Source of the DNA: Linderina pennispora
Lineage: Eukaryota > Kickxellomycota > Kickxellomycetes > Kickxellales > Kickxellaceae
DNA length: 64,000 nucleotides
Assembly: GCF_002104995.1 (NCBI RefSeq)
Contig: NW_024468255.1
Coordinates: 496,001-560,000, forward strand
Direction: 5' to 3'
Below, in pieces: positions 44,462-55,162 of the stretch. The translations under genes were made by a program, and so were the position numbers. The notes under the pieces were generated by a model. The model saw only the letters and a program-made list of their open reading frames with translations, was not told the DNA's origin and did no database searches. Every line of letters starts with the position of its first letter. Position 1 is the first letter of the stretch.

Positions 44462-45880
44462 CTAGATGCCGCCAAACTTGTTTTGGTTTGCAAGCTGGTT
44501 CATCGAGAACTTTGGCTTCTGGTCCGCTGCGCCCTTGCCCTTTGTGTTGGACAGCGACAGCGAGTCAAGCGACAGGAGGTCTGAGTTGGCTCCCCAGATG
44601 TCGCTGAATGCATCTGATTTGGCTGCACCGCTCTTGCTGCCGCTTGAGGGGGTAGGCGACGTCACTGCAGGCACTGCAGGCGAAGGTTTCGCAGGCGTGG
44701 AATTCACAGGCTGCAGTAGTGTAGATACCTGCGACATACCAGTAAAATCACCGAATGTTTGCTGGGAAGATCCAGCAGTGGCTGCTGTCGACGATGCTGA
44801 CAGAGGCTGGAACCCAGAGAGCAGATCATCACCGCCCAATAGGTCCATACCACCACCAGCACGAGCAGTGGGGGCCGCAGGAGCAGCAGCAGGCTGGGGA
44901 GCAGAAGAAAACCCACCCTGGAAGTCGCCAAAGTCATCACCAAAGTCATCGGCCAGTGCATTGGTGGTGGCCGGTGCAGCGGATGGAGGGGCAACCAAAG
45001 CTGCACCAAGCGCAGGAACTGCAGGCGACGCATCAACATCATCATCGAACGAAAACAGATCGGCAACCACGGGCTCGGCAGGCTTTGGCAGGGTCTTTTC
45101 ACGCACAGGGGTTGTCGCAGATTTCAGGGGCTTGGCTGAGGACCGGCCAGATCGGGAATTTGCCACAGACTCTGAACCCGAGCGTTGCGAGCTTGACTCG
45201 CTGTCATCGTTGTAGCGCGATGAGCTCGGCGGCACATAGCTATCGCGGCCGAATCCCGAGTACTTCCCGCCTGAGCTGCTCCCAAACCCACTCCGGCTAC
45301 CGCCAGAACCCCCGCCAGTACTCCCAAACCCGCCCCGGCTACTGCCAAAGCCCTCCATGCTTCCACCGCCCGAGTACCCGCTGTACTTGTTGCGATTGGT
45401 CTTGGCGTTCTTACGCTCCTCGCGCACCCGCTCGCTGTCATTCACCAGGTCCAGCAGCTCCTTTGACCGCTGGCGCACGTTGATGCCCTGGTCTTTTCCG
45501 TTGTCGTCAATGTAATGGAAGTTGCGCAGCATCTTGATAATCGTGATGTGGCCACGCACGTCGTCGATAACGCGTTCAGAGCCGTTGCGTACGAGGTACT
45601 CGAGCAGCTGCAGCGCCTTGTAGACCTGGCGCCAGCTCGACGGGTCAGTGTCATTGAATCGCATGTAAATGGCCGGCATGATCTCGCTGAAGGCCTGCGA
45701 GCGGTGTGTTGCCTCCGCGATTTCCATCATGAGCGTGCTGGAGGCGCCCCAGGGCTCAGGACCCGTGGCCTCGTTGACCTTGATTTCCATCTCGGTCAGG
45801 TTCATTACAACATTCTTCACCTTGTTGTAGACGTTGCGCACGTCCCAAATTGAAATGTCTGACAGCTTATTCAAGTCCAT
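44462..45880 (-). CDS. ENT3: Epsin-related ENTH protein, Ent3/epsinR type
   Basis: Single ORF of 472 residues. The ENTH domain (about 10-155) is well conserved (VYNKVKNVVMNLTEMEIKV, EATGPEPWGASSTLMMEIA, WRQVYKALQLLEYLVRNGSE, FHYIDDNGKDQGINVR). Its wording is closer to Ent3/CLINT1 than to plasma-membrane epsins. After a Gly/Ser-rich repeat stretch (FGSSRGGFGSTGGGSGG) the tail carries acidic-phenylalanine motifs (DDFGDDFGDFQGGF and FGDFTGM). Such motifs bind γ-ear domains of AP-1 and GGA adaptors. Ent3-type proteins bind PI(3,5)P2 or PI4P and SNARE cargo at the TGN and endosomes for clathrin-dependent sorting. The absence of obvious ubiquitin-interacting motifs agrees with Ent3 rather than Ent1/2. 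Confidence 0.92.
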   Translation of the reverse strand: MDLNKLSDISIWDVRNVYNKVKNVVMNLTEMEIKVNEATGPEPWGASSTLMMEIAEATHRSQAFSEIMPAIYMRFNDTDPSSWRQVYKALQLLEYLVRNGSERVIDDVRGHITIIKMLRNFHYIDDNGKDQGINVRQRSKELLDLVNDSERVREERKNAKTNRNKYSGYSGGGSMEGFGSSRGGFGSTGGGSGGSRSGFGSSSGGKYSGFGRDSYVPPSSSRYNDDSESSSQRSGSESVANSRSGRSSAKPLKSATTPVREKTLPKPAEPVVADLFSFDDDVDASPAVPALGAALVAPPSAAPATTNALADDFGDDFGDFQGGFSSAPQPAAAPAAPTARAGGGMDLLGGDDLLSGFQPLSASSTAATAGSSQQTFGDFTGMSQVSTLLQPVNSTPAKPSPAVPAVTSPTPSSGSKSGAAKSDAFSDIWGANSDLLSLDSLSLSNTKGKGAADQKPKFSMNQLANQNKFGGI

Positions 45881-46104
45881 CGTCGATTCAAGAGAGAGGC
45901 GATTTAGATGTGGAACAGGGTATGGAAAAAAGTGGTGAAATTGAAGAGTGGGGAGGGCAGAAAGCCGGCAGTGACGGCAGGTTCGCCTTTGGGATTATCA
46001 GTCTCCACCACAATATGTGGCGGGCACAAGACCAATCCCAGCGGGCTTGGAAACAAAGAGAGCTGGGTATATTTGGGTATCTAAGAAGCGTGGGGTTTAT
46101 CGCA

Positions 46105-47938
46105 TTAAACAAGCGAGAACTTTGCCAGGAACTCCTCGGACTCGGCCACACGCAGGGCCTGCTCGACCTCGAGGCGACGGCGCGCGGTGGTGATCCAGTC
46201 CTCGGCCAGCTTCTTCGGCCAGCCGCGCAGCTGGTTCAGCTCACGCGCCGCCATATCCAGGTTGTGCTCCCTAAGGTAGAAGCTGGTGCGGGCCAGCACG
46301 GCCTCAACATCGTCGCCCTCGACCAGGCCCTCCTTTTCGAACATGACCTTGGACAGGGTCGCCGAGAGGACCTGCGATCCAAAGTTCCCGTTCTCAGGCA
46401 CAAGCGAGACACTGCGGATCTCCTTGCGCACGGCCTCAAACCGGTCCTCCAGCTCCACCTGCGAGGGCACACCCTGCTCAGCCAGCTCATGGGGAATCGC
46501 TGCCACAGCCGCCTGTGTGGCTGGGAAATCGGTTGTCGCAGCACTGGCCAGAGCCGACAGCTCCGACGCAAACGGTGTCTGCTTCTTGCCCTCGATGACC
46601 GCAGACTTGAGCGATGCAATGGCCACGCTCAGGCGGGCCACCGCCTGCGACTGGCGCAGGAGACCGCCGCTCTGCTGGGCAGTCTGCGCAAGCTCGCGCA
46701 ACTGTGCCTCGACACGGTCAAGGTGGGCCAGGCGCCCGCCGCGCTCTTCATCGACACGGGCACGCACGAAGCGGTTGAAGCGGCGCTCCAGCAGGTCGCG
46801 CTGCGAAGTGAGCTCCGCAATCAGGCGCTCGTCCGACGCCTTAGCGGCGGCAGACAGCTCAGCCTCCTGGGACTCGATCAGCTGGGCCTCGCGCGATGCC
46901 AGTGCAATGCGCGCCGCCTGCTGGAACTCCGTCAGTGTCGACTCGAATTTCTTGCGCTCCTCAGCCAGCGCTGCCTCAACGACCTTGCGCTCCTCGTCCT
47001 TCAGCGTCTTGAGGTGCAGGTCCAGTGCGATCAGCGAGTCGCTCAGTGCCTTGAGCTGCTGCATGTTCTCAGGCGACAGACCCTTCTTGTTAAAGGCTGC
47101 CACGACCGCAGACAGCGTTTTTGACAGCTCAGCCACAGCCGAGTTATCGGTCACCAGAGGCGGGATCTCGACAGCCAGCTGGATCTTCTTCAGGGGTGCC
47201 GACGGCAGAGCATCATCAATCGTCGACTTGTTCTCCTTCTTCGGGGCAGCGGGCTTCTCGATCTTGGGCGGCGCCGCCACATCGCGCTTGCGGCCAGACT
47301 CGTCGTCGTCAGCGGTCTCACCGGTCCAGTTGTTATAGGCAAGCATGTTGTACAGGTTGAAGAGCTGGCCATAGATGAACTTGGCCGTGTATGCCACGTC
47401 GTCGTACACATGGAAGCCCACGTCGCTCAGCGCCATCAGAAGGCTGTCGTCATGGTGCCGCGTCAGCTGCATGAAGCGCCGGGCGCCTGGAACGTACATC
47501 TCAAAGCTCTCATCGAAATCAACATCTTCCTGCGCATAGGCGGCAGCGCCGACAAACGCTGAGCCGGCAAGAAGCGCCAGGATTGCGGTGTTGCGGATCT
47601 TGTGGGTCTTCCTCGACGCAGCTGGCTTCGGCGCAGTAGTCGGCTTCGGCGTGGCCGACACAGTCTCCTTCGCAGCACTATTCGTAGCGTCCTTTACAGC
47701 GTCCTTTGCGGCATCCTTAGCTGCGCCTGTGGGAGTTGTGGGGGTCGTTGATGCAAACCGCCGGGCTGCCGACATGCGCGCCGAGTAACCAGCTGTGCTT
47801 GTCGCCTTAAAAGCCTATGCAAGAAATGCCAAAAAATTTAGAGGAAGGGCAGACGCCAGTTTTCGGATTCTGCAAAGTGGGATTACTTACACTGCCTCTC
47901 AGCAGCACCCTAGAGCTCAGAGAAGTCGCACGCAACAT
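46105..47938 (-). CDS. MIC60: MIC60/mitofilin, MICOS subunit, 2 exons
   Basis: Complement join(46105..47814,47891..47938), 585 residues. Mic60 is the inner-membrane core of MICOS and shapes crista junctions. Exon 1 (16 codons from the ATG at 47938, MLRATSLSSRVLLRGS) is an arginine-rich mitochondrial presequence. It splices in phase 0 over a 76-base GTAAGT...ATAG intron to AFKATSTAGYSARMSAARRF, continuing the presequence. A single membrane helix follows (NTAILALLAGSAFVGAAAYA), then a Lys/Glu coiled coil facing the intermembrane space. The C-terminal mitofilin signature closes it (DVEAVLARTSFYLREHNLDM, LRGWPKKLAEDWITTARRRL). Length fits fungal Mic60. The continuous ORF starting at 47775 would lack the first part of the targeting sequence. 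Confidence 0.93.
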
Positions 47939-48143
47939 TTTTGTAAACACGAGTTCAAATGCTGAAAGGTGGAGGGGGAAATAGAGAAAACGAGAGGAGT
48001 ATACGGAAAAGAGGTGTTTGAATTGAACCAGGACGGGACTGCTCTTTGGCAGGCGCTAAAATTTCATGCTCAAAAGTGCTTTAAAGGGCTGTCCGCCTAA
48101 AAACGCTGCCCGTTATCTTGCTGATCAGCAAATATGGATCTAG

Positions 48144-51100
48144 TTACGCGGTGGCGGGGAATATCGATATCGGCAGGCGCAGCGTCTCTGAGATGGTTTT
48201 CTTCTCCTTGTCGAGGTCGATGGTGGTGTTGCCGCTGGACATGGTGCGCACAATATACTCGTACATCTGCAGCGCCAGTGTTACGCGGCATGTGTATTGC
48301 ACAGGAGTGTCCTCGATCTCGACCACCAGCGATGAATCGCCTTCAAAGTGGTCGCCGGCAACAGCGCCGTTGGTTGCTCCGTTCGCGACAGCAGAAGACG
48401 CAGCTGCTGTTGCTGCTGCATCTTCAGCCAGAGGCGGTGGGTTTGACGCAGGTGCTGGCGCAAACCCAGCAAACATCGACCCAAAGCTGTTCATGTCTAG
48501 CATACCACTGGCTACCGGGTCAGCGGCTGGAGCAGGGCTGGGTTTAGGCTTTGGAGCACCGAGCAACCCGAAGGAGGTCATGTCGAGCATTCCGCTCGCC
48601 ATGGGGTCCACGGCAGGCGCTGGCTTGGGCTTGGGCGCAGCAGACATACCAAACGCACCGAACGAGCTCATGTCCAGCTGTCCTGACGACAGCTGATCGG
48701 CTGCCTGGCTGGCGCTCTTGCTCAGGGCTGGCGTGTGTTGCACAGTGGATGCAGCCGATGTGAGGCTGTGAGCAGCAGCACTGGCCTTCGTCCGCTCAAA
48801 CAACTCACGGCGCCACCACTCTAGCACAACCAGTGACATGACAGGCAGGCCCAGGCACTCAAAGATGGTGATGGTCTGCGCAATCAGCTCTGCCTGGGTC
48901 ACCAGCGGTGCGCGGTAGTGCACCGAGTAGTTGATCATGCTCCGGTACAGCATCAGCAGCTCCGTGTCAAGCTCCGACATCGACGCGTTGGTTGATGGCG
49001 TGGTCTCGATTTCCAGCTCCACGGCAAGCTTAGGCAGGGAGTCAGTGAGAGCACGCAGAACTAGATCGTACTTGTGCATGTGGCCGAATACCAGACTGGC
49101 CAGCCAGCGGTCCGAGCAGCTCAGGGCTGCTGGCAAGACATGATTCCACAAAATACTCCTCAGCACCGGTCCATTGTCGCCCTCGTAGCAGCGGCAGATG
49201 GTGACTGCGAGCTGGATGTCCTTCAGCTGCACAACGCACACTGTGGCCGCATCGGCTAGTTTGCTCGACAGCAAAAAGAAGGTGGCAGCGTCAAGGTACC
49301 GCTGGCGACTGAGCAGCACGTATGCGTTCTTGGCAGCCGCTGTCTTCCACTTTTGCACTGTAAAGTCGTTAGACAGAAAGCTTAGCATCTTGCTCTGCTC
49401 CGGGTGAGTGTGTGCAGTTCTCCACAGACCGAGCAAGAGCCGTGGCTTCTTTAGCGCCAAGAAGAAGATTGCGCACTGCGTCGGATCGCGGCCCGTTGCA
49501 ATAAAGATGCTGCGCGCCATCTTCTCGACCTCTTCCCGCACGCTGCTGATGTCGTTGAGCCAGAGAAAGATGCCCATACGCCGGGCGTCCTCCCATGTCA
49601 TCCCTGACGCTGGCGCGTGCTGCTGCAGGCAGATCTGCAACAGGATGGCCTGCGAGTTGCTGTGCATTGCCCAGTTGAGCTCGCGGTACGCCAAATCGCT
49701 GGGCTGGCGAGTACGCAGCCGCTTGTTCTCCAGCTCCAGAAGCTGCAGCTTGATCAGGTACCGTGTACCCATGCCATCGAGGGGCTGATCCTTGGCAGAA
49801 CTGACCGCCAGCGTGCTGACAATCGACATGAGTCGGGCCTGGTCCAGCGGAGAGATCCCAGGGAGCTTCATTTCAGCCAGCTTCTCCACGATATAGTCGG
49901 CCTTTTCCCGGTTGAAGCCAGCAAAGTCGGATGCAGCAGATCTGCCTGCATCGATTTTGTCGTCGAGTCCAGAGTTGAACAGCATCGAGTACCGTGCCCG
50001 CACACTGCTCGCCTTGGGTGCAGTACCGTTGGACTGGCTGGATGGCTGCGTATCATCAGGGGCAATGAGATCTTGGAGAGAAATAGATGGCAGCTGCGCC
50101 TTGCTCTTTGGGTCGATATCACGCTCACGTATGTAGTCGTAGAGCTGAGCCAGGAGGCTCTTCACTGCCGACATCTGGCCCCACGACATCAGCTCCGTTA
50201 GTACCGATGGGTGGATGTACGGCAGCTCGCCATGCTCCTCATAGGCAACTTCGCTGATGCGCTTGCCATCCGGCAGCTTTTCCGAATACACTATCAGCTT
50301 ACGGCCAATCGAGAATGTGGGCTCGCCAGCAGCCGTGAACGAGAAAGACCCAATGGTTGTGTCTGATCCAAACTCCGATGCACGGATCGTTGATATGCAC
50401 AGCCAGGCGTCGTCGAGATTGCGCTCCTGGCAGTAAATGTCGATGCGGTCGGCCCATTGGATGCCCAGGTAGGACTGCGCGTACTCGGTCAGGTACCAGC
50501 GGATCTCGCACACCTTGTCGTCTTTGCTGCGTGGATGGATTGTGCCGGCGGGCAGATAGTGAGAGGCACGAGATGCAGACGAGAACACCCAGATCGTGAT
50601 GACCTGCGAGCCGTCTTCGTTGACCGAGACAATGGCGGCTTTGTCGATAGAGTTGTAGCGGATCATGGCTGCCTCCATCTTGGGCAGGCGGTGCTTCTTT
50701 GAGCAAAACCAGCGGAATTTGGGCGAGGTGCGGATGCCCCAGATGCGCATATGGCCGCTGTCGGTATCGAATGTGACCATGATGTTGTCGCGAGAGAAGA
50801 ACGGATGTGCAACAGGCATCACACGTGACGCACGGTCAAACCTGGCTGCCTGTTTCAGTACTGAGCGATCAACAAAGGCAATTGGCTCTTTGGGCCCGGC
50901 AACACGCCATGTCTGCACTGCCTTGTCCGACTTGTTGATGGTCGAGATGAAGTATGCTAGCTCGCCGCCGCCCGGGCTGGCAGAGGGCTCAGATGAGCTT
51001 GATGGGTAAGTAAAGATATGGTCGAACGTGTCCATCTGCGGGAATCTGGTGTCGCAAGGCGACCACTGCTCAGAGTCAGTGCCATACACCAGTCGGTACA

Positions 51101-52882
51101 CGCTCTTGTCGGTGGCTCCAATGAATTCGGACTCGTTGGGCGCCCATGCAATGGTCCGGATCCGGCCGCCTTCCAGTTCCATGCGACGCGAGATCGGCAG
51201 CGACCGCTCCGGCGTGACAATGTTGTCCCAGATCAGCAGCTCGCCCTCAACCGAATGGGTGGCCACGCGCTGGCTGTATGGATCCACGCTGATATGAAAC
51301 ACCGGCTCCTTGTGGCCGTCCCAGAGATGCACCAGGCGGAGTGGGCTGACGCCTGAGCCATCACTCGAATCGCCTTCTTTGGGAACATTGAATATATAGA
51401 CATGCCCCACGGTATCGGCGACTGCAAGGCAGAGGCCGTCGTCAGTGCTTCGCCAGAGCAGCGATTGGAGCATCTGCGAAGGGGGGTGTGCCATTTTAGG
51501 AATCGCTGGGAACGATGTGTTGATCGGTGGTGTACGCAAGACAGCCTGCACTTCTGGGATGGCAAAGGTGCCCGCAGAGTGCTGGATCTCCCACATCTCA
51601 AAAGACCCATCACTGAACGCCGCGTACACATAGTCAAGCTCAGGGGATAGCGGCAAACTCATTGGGGTGGGCCGCGGGGAAGGCGGCTGGGCAAGCCTGA
51701 GTGCAGTCCGAGACCTACTGCGGGTAGGCCTGATCTTTGGCTTCAGCGATGGTGTGAGCACATGCACGGATTCTGGCTCGGGCTCTGCTGCTGGTGGTAC
51801 TTCTGACACAGCCTGCTTATCAGTCTCAGCATGTGATGTGGGGCTGTCGGCCTCCCGATCCTGCAATACCTCCGGATTGCTGAAAGAGTCAGGCTTGGTG
51901 GCCGATTCACAGTCGCCTGGCACCAGCTGTGGGCTTGGCTGCGGCTCCACCGAGTCGCTTCTGGGGAACTCGAGAACACGTGCCACAACTAGTCGTCGGG
52001 GTTTTCTGTTCCCGGCAATCAGGTCTGCAGTTCGTTCCCTTGCCAGATCAGCCGTGGCTATCAGCGCAAAGCGAGTGCCACTGCCAGAGCATGTCCAGAC
52101 ATTGAAGCGACCATCACGTGTAACTGTGTAGAGAACTGGGTTCTCCTGTGACGAACGAGCCTGCCTCCAGAAGATATCCCGCACGGCTGACGAATGAGCA
52201 ATGTACTGGAACCGCATGTAGTCGCCACCCAGGGACTGTGCATGCCACACCTTGACTAGTCGTCCGCCAGCAGCCGTTGTGGCGAACATCGAGGCGTCAG
52301 GTGACACAGCTATTGACGAAACTCGGCTTGCTGTACGCTTCCGCCATGTCGTGCTCCAGCCCTTCTCTGGGTGGTTCTGCCACAGCACCAGCTGGTCGCC
52401 AGATCCAAGCAGAATCTGGTCCTCGCCAAGCCATGCTCCAGCAGTTGGTGTCTGGGTTTCATCGGCTGTTGTGAAGTGCGACGCATATGCCCACTGTGCT
52501 GGTGTTCTCTCACTGGGCTGAAACACCGCCACGTTTGCGCCTGAAACCGCCGCGAGCTGGCCATGCCGCGATGCAAATACGCACGATATCGGGCTTCTGA
52601 TGGTCGCGTGCCTGACTTCAACGACATGCTCTGCCTTGTCTCCATGGACAATCAGGCTGTGTCCTGAGGCATATACCTAGCCGAGGGACAAACGTGAGCG
52701 GGATTTGAGTGATAAATGACTCGCAGCAAGCGCGCAGCAGGCAAATTCGCAGCAGTCTGCCTTACCGAAAACAGCTGGCCAGCAATTGCGCTGCTCGGGT
52801 GGGTGGTTATTGCCAGAGTGCCCATGTTGGCACGGCCCGTGTACACGCTGCGCAGGGCCATTTTGCTTGTGTCTAATTGCAT
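48144..52882 (-). CDS. RAV1: RAV1/rabconnectin-3α homologue, RAVE complex subunit, 2 exons
   Basis: Complement join(48144..52676,52766..52882), 1,549 residues. Rav1 is the large subunit of RAVE (Rav1-Rav2-Skp1), which reassembles V1 and Vo sectors of the vacuolar H+-ATPase. Exon 1 (MQLDTSKMALRSVYTG...AGQLFS) joins in phase 0 over an 89-base intron to VYASGHSLIV. The N-terminal half is a double β-propeller of WD repeats (ISCVFASRHGQLAAVSGANV, MFATTAAGGRLVKVW, VTRDGRFNVW, WDGHKEPVFHI, HSVEGELLIWDN). The Rav1p_C region follows (LGIQWADRIDIYCQERN, LDGMGTRYLIKLQLLELE, CAIFFLALKKPRLLLGLWR, FFLLSSKLADAATVCVVQL). Near the C-terminus are three copies of a short SGxLDMxSFG motif separated by KPKP linkers. 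It is longer than yeast Rav1 (1,357). It is divergent from the BolA gene with 118 bases between the starts. Confidence 0.92.
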
Positions 52883-53000
52883 AGGGGGTGGTTTTACAGC
52901 TTCAGAGAGAGAGAGGCGAGTGACGTTCCAATGGCAGGCAGCGGAGCTGGAAGGCCATAAACCGGCCGGGCGCTGATTGGCTTGATTATCAGCGAGAACC
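52883..53000. promoter_or_regulatory. Compact bidirectional promoter, RAV1/BolA
   Basis: Only 118 bases separate the divergent start codons, so both promoters and 5'UTRs must lie here or overlap the genes. It includes a GAGAGAGAGAG run (about 52905-52916) and two copies of the word GATTGG/CTTGATT-like CCAAT sequence around 52975. Motif evidence only. Confidence 0.45.
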
Positions 53001-53415
53001 ATGGCCACGCTGGGTGCGAAACGATCGCTTCTCCCTGCACAATACTCATCACTTTTCCAGCACGCAATGACTTCGGCCGACGACATCAAGAACAAGCTCA
53101 TGGCGGAGCTGCCGGCCACGCATGTCGAGGTCCTGGACGTCTCGGGCGGGTGCGGATCGATGTTCCAGGCCATTGTTGTGTCCGAGGCATTCGACGGCAA
53201 GAGCCGCCTGCAGCGCCAGCGGCTGGTCAACGAGGTCCTCAAGGAGGAAATGAAGAGCATTCACGCCTTCTCGCAGGCAAGTAGCAAACCAGCAGCTCTT
53301 TGTTTCCCTGTTTGTTGTCACTGTCAGCATGCCAATGCTAACCGCCAGCTCTCCATTGTCGTAGAAGAACTACTCGCCGAGCCAATACGAGGCTGCTCAG
53401 GCCCAGACAGCGTGA
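53001..53415 (+). CDS. BOL3: BolA-family protein (BOLA3/Bol3-like), 2 exons with a GC-AG intron
   Basis: join(53001..53276,53365..53415), 108 residues. BolA proteins act with monothiol glutaredoxins in [Fe-S] handling; Bol1/Bol3 work in mitochondria and Bol2 in the cytosol. The core reads VEVLDVSGGCGSMFQAIVVS and LQRQRLVNEVLKEEMKSIHA. SGGCGSM is typical of BOLA3, while IHAFSQKNYSPSQY resembles BOLA2 tails, so the subtype is uncertain. The basic N-terminus (KRSLLPAQYSSLFQHAM) could target mitochondria; otherwise translation might begin at the internal MTSADD. The intron is 88 bases and starts GC: CAG|GCAAGT...GTCGTAG|AAG. A GT four bases downstream of the exon end would put the conserved KNYSPSQY tail out of frame. 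It is divergent from RAV1. Confidence 0.85.
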
Positions 53416-53819
53416 CGTAGCTGCGCGCCCCTTTGTTCCTCAGTCTTCTGAGGATTTCGCCTTGCGGCCCGCAGGCTGATTCTCGCCCCCAATCCTAAGT
53501 CTGTCAAATCAATAAAATTTTCAGTCCCGCCTGCAAATCCATATAAAAGCAAAGACTCTTCGCCAGACACTCTCCCTCCTCAGAAATAGTCGCTTTTGTT
53601 TTACTTTTTCGCACTTTCCAGGTACGTACTGCTGCTCGTGTGCTTTTGTGCTGGCCGTGGCGGCCAGGTCTCGCGTCGCAAGGCCCGCGGTCCCGTCGTC
53701 CAGATCGCGGTCTGGGCATTCTCCAAGCTCCTCTCGCGTCGTCTCGGTCTACACCAAACAGGGCTGCTAAACCACTTGCTGTCCGCTATTGCACTTAGGA
53801 ACTCTTTGCTCTTACAACC
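53416..53819 (+). promoter_or_regulatory. Cyclophilin promoter and leader with probable 5'UTR intron
   Basis: 404 bases. TATAAAA lies at 53542-53548. A consensus donor CCAG|GTACGT at 53622 and acceptor CACTTAG at 53798 outline a 177-base leader intron, with a branch-like GCTAAAC at about 53766-53772. A TATA box plus a leader intron suits a highly expressed gene. Transcript data would be needed to confirm the intron. Confidence 0.5.
53542..53548 (+). promoter_or_regulatory. TATA box of cyclophilin gene
   Basis: TATAAAA, about 80 bases upstream of the probable leader-intron donor and 278 bases before the ATG. Confidence 0.6.
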
Positions 53820-54017
53820 ATGTCGAACCCCAAGGTTTTCTTTGACGTCGCCTCCAACGGCGCGCCTCTCGGCCGCATCGAGATGGAGCTGTTCGCCGAT
53901 GTTGTCCCCAAGACCGCCGAGAACTTCCGCGCTCTGTGCACTGGCGAGAAGGGCTTCGGCTATGAGGGCTCGATCTTCCACCGCGTCATTCCCCAGTTCA
54001 TGCTGCAGGGTGGTGAC

Positions 54018-54049
<32 letters not shown>

Positions 54050-54050
54050 G

Positions 54051-54082
<32 letters not shown>

Positions 54083-54314
54083 TGCCCTGAAGCACACCGG
54101 CCCGGGTGTCCTGTCGATGGCCAACGCCGGCCCCAACACCAACGGCTCGCAGTTCTTCATCACCACTGTGACCACCTCGTGGCTCGATGGCAAGCACGTC
54201 GTGTTCGGCAAGGTCACTGAGGGCATGGATGTCGTCCGCAAGGTCGAGGGTCTGGGCTCGCAGACTGGCCGCACCTCGGCTCAGGTCAAGATCACCAAGT
54301 CGGGCCAGCTCTAA
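53820..54314 (+). CDS. CPR1: Cyclophilin A, peptidyl-prolyl cis-trans isomerase
   Basis: Single ORF of 164 residues, the normal size of cytosolic cyclophilin A. It catalyses cis-trans isomerisation of proline peptide bonds and is the cyclosporin A receptor. Conserved elements: [59 protein letters not shown] (catalytic Arg in FHRVIPQF, with the QGGDF active-site strand), [17 protein letters not shown] and [19 protein letters not shown] (the Trp that contacts cyclosporin). There is no signal peptide or extra domain, so the protein is cytosolic/nuclear. Codons are strongly biased to C-ending, fitting high expression. The ATG lies in a leader with a probable intron. Confidence 0.97.
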
Positions 54315-55162
54315 GCTGCCTTGTTTTATACCCGCCATTTTCTATTTTGTGGAGTGCTCTTTGGCTCGTTTTGCCGTCCAGTGCTGTGTTCAATGAAATG
54401 AGTCAACCCACGCGCTGATGCTCGAACAGACACGCATGTGTAGATATACCCCTCGTCGGCATGGTAGCAACTCGGTGTGGTCTGATCAAGGAATCTGCGT
54501 GGATTACATTCGGCTGGCGTGAGTGAGCTTGTTAGTCAGGAGTGCTCCACGATGTGGCACATTGTTGGCAGTTAATAACACATCCACGCGTGCAATATGG
54601 CAGGCAATATAGAGCAAATGCCACATTATTCCCCCGACCCAACCCCTGTTCCTCCTTGCATACTGTAGTCTCCTAGGCTCGAGAGTCTGTGAAGCTGCTG
54701 TACTCAAGGGTAAGGGCATTTGCAGTCCAAGTGTCGATGGGAGGTGCTGAGCCTACGTCGCGGCTCGGCAGATAGAAGAAGCAGCCATGGGCACCGTTGG
54801 CAGCGTAGGGCTGGGCCAGGCCTGGCTGCATCCTAACATCGTGTGTATTTCCCGATATGGTCTGCGTAGAAACGGGGTAGACGTGCACATGCTGGCTGCG
54901 TCTATGCGATGCTGTACCGATGTTTTGTCCAAATCGAGGAGTGGCTGAGTGCCCAGAGACCAAACAAAAACAAAACGTCGGCGCATTTATGGTGGTGGCG
55001 ATCTTGAAAACATTGCCAGCTGTTTGCTATGTTTCGCTTTTTCTTCTCTTGTAATTTCACAACCACTCTTCCGCATTTAATCCCCTACCTTTTCAAATTC
55101 CAAACCACTTCTTATTCATTCTTATCAGCCAAATACACCCTTCTCATAGAATTCGGACCTAG
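54315..55162. other. Intergenic between cyclophilin and dynactin genes
   Basis: About 850 bases. A minus-strand frame at 54673-54963 (96 codons) has mixed composition (GCFFYLPSRDVGS) but opens at a TTG and matches nothing I know. The rest is cyclophilin 3' sequence and the C/T-rich dynactin promoter. Confidence 0.4.

Noticed and set aside
45850-47124. 424-codon frame antisense to MIC60
   Set aside because: Leu/Arg/Gln-rich shadow; the minus strand encodes an intact mitofilin.
54673-54963. 96-codon minus-strand frame upstream of the dynactin gene
   Set aside because: Opens at a TTG, with no homology or convincing splice partner; left as intergenic.
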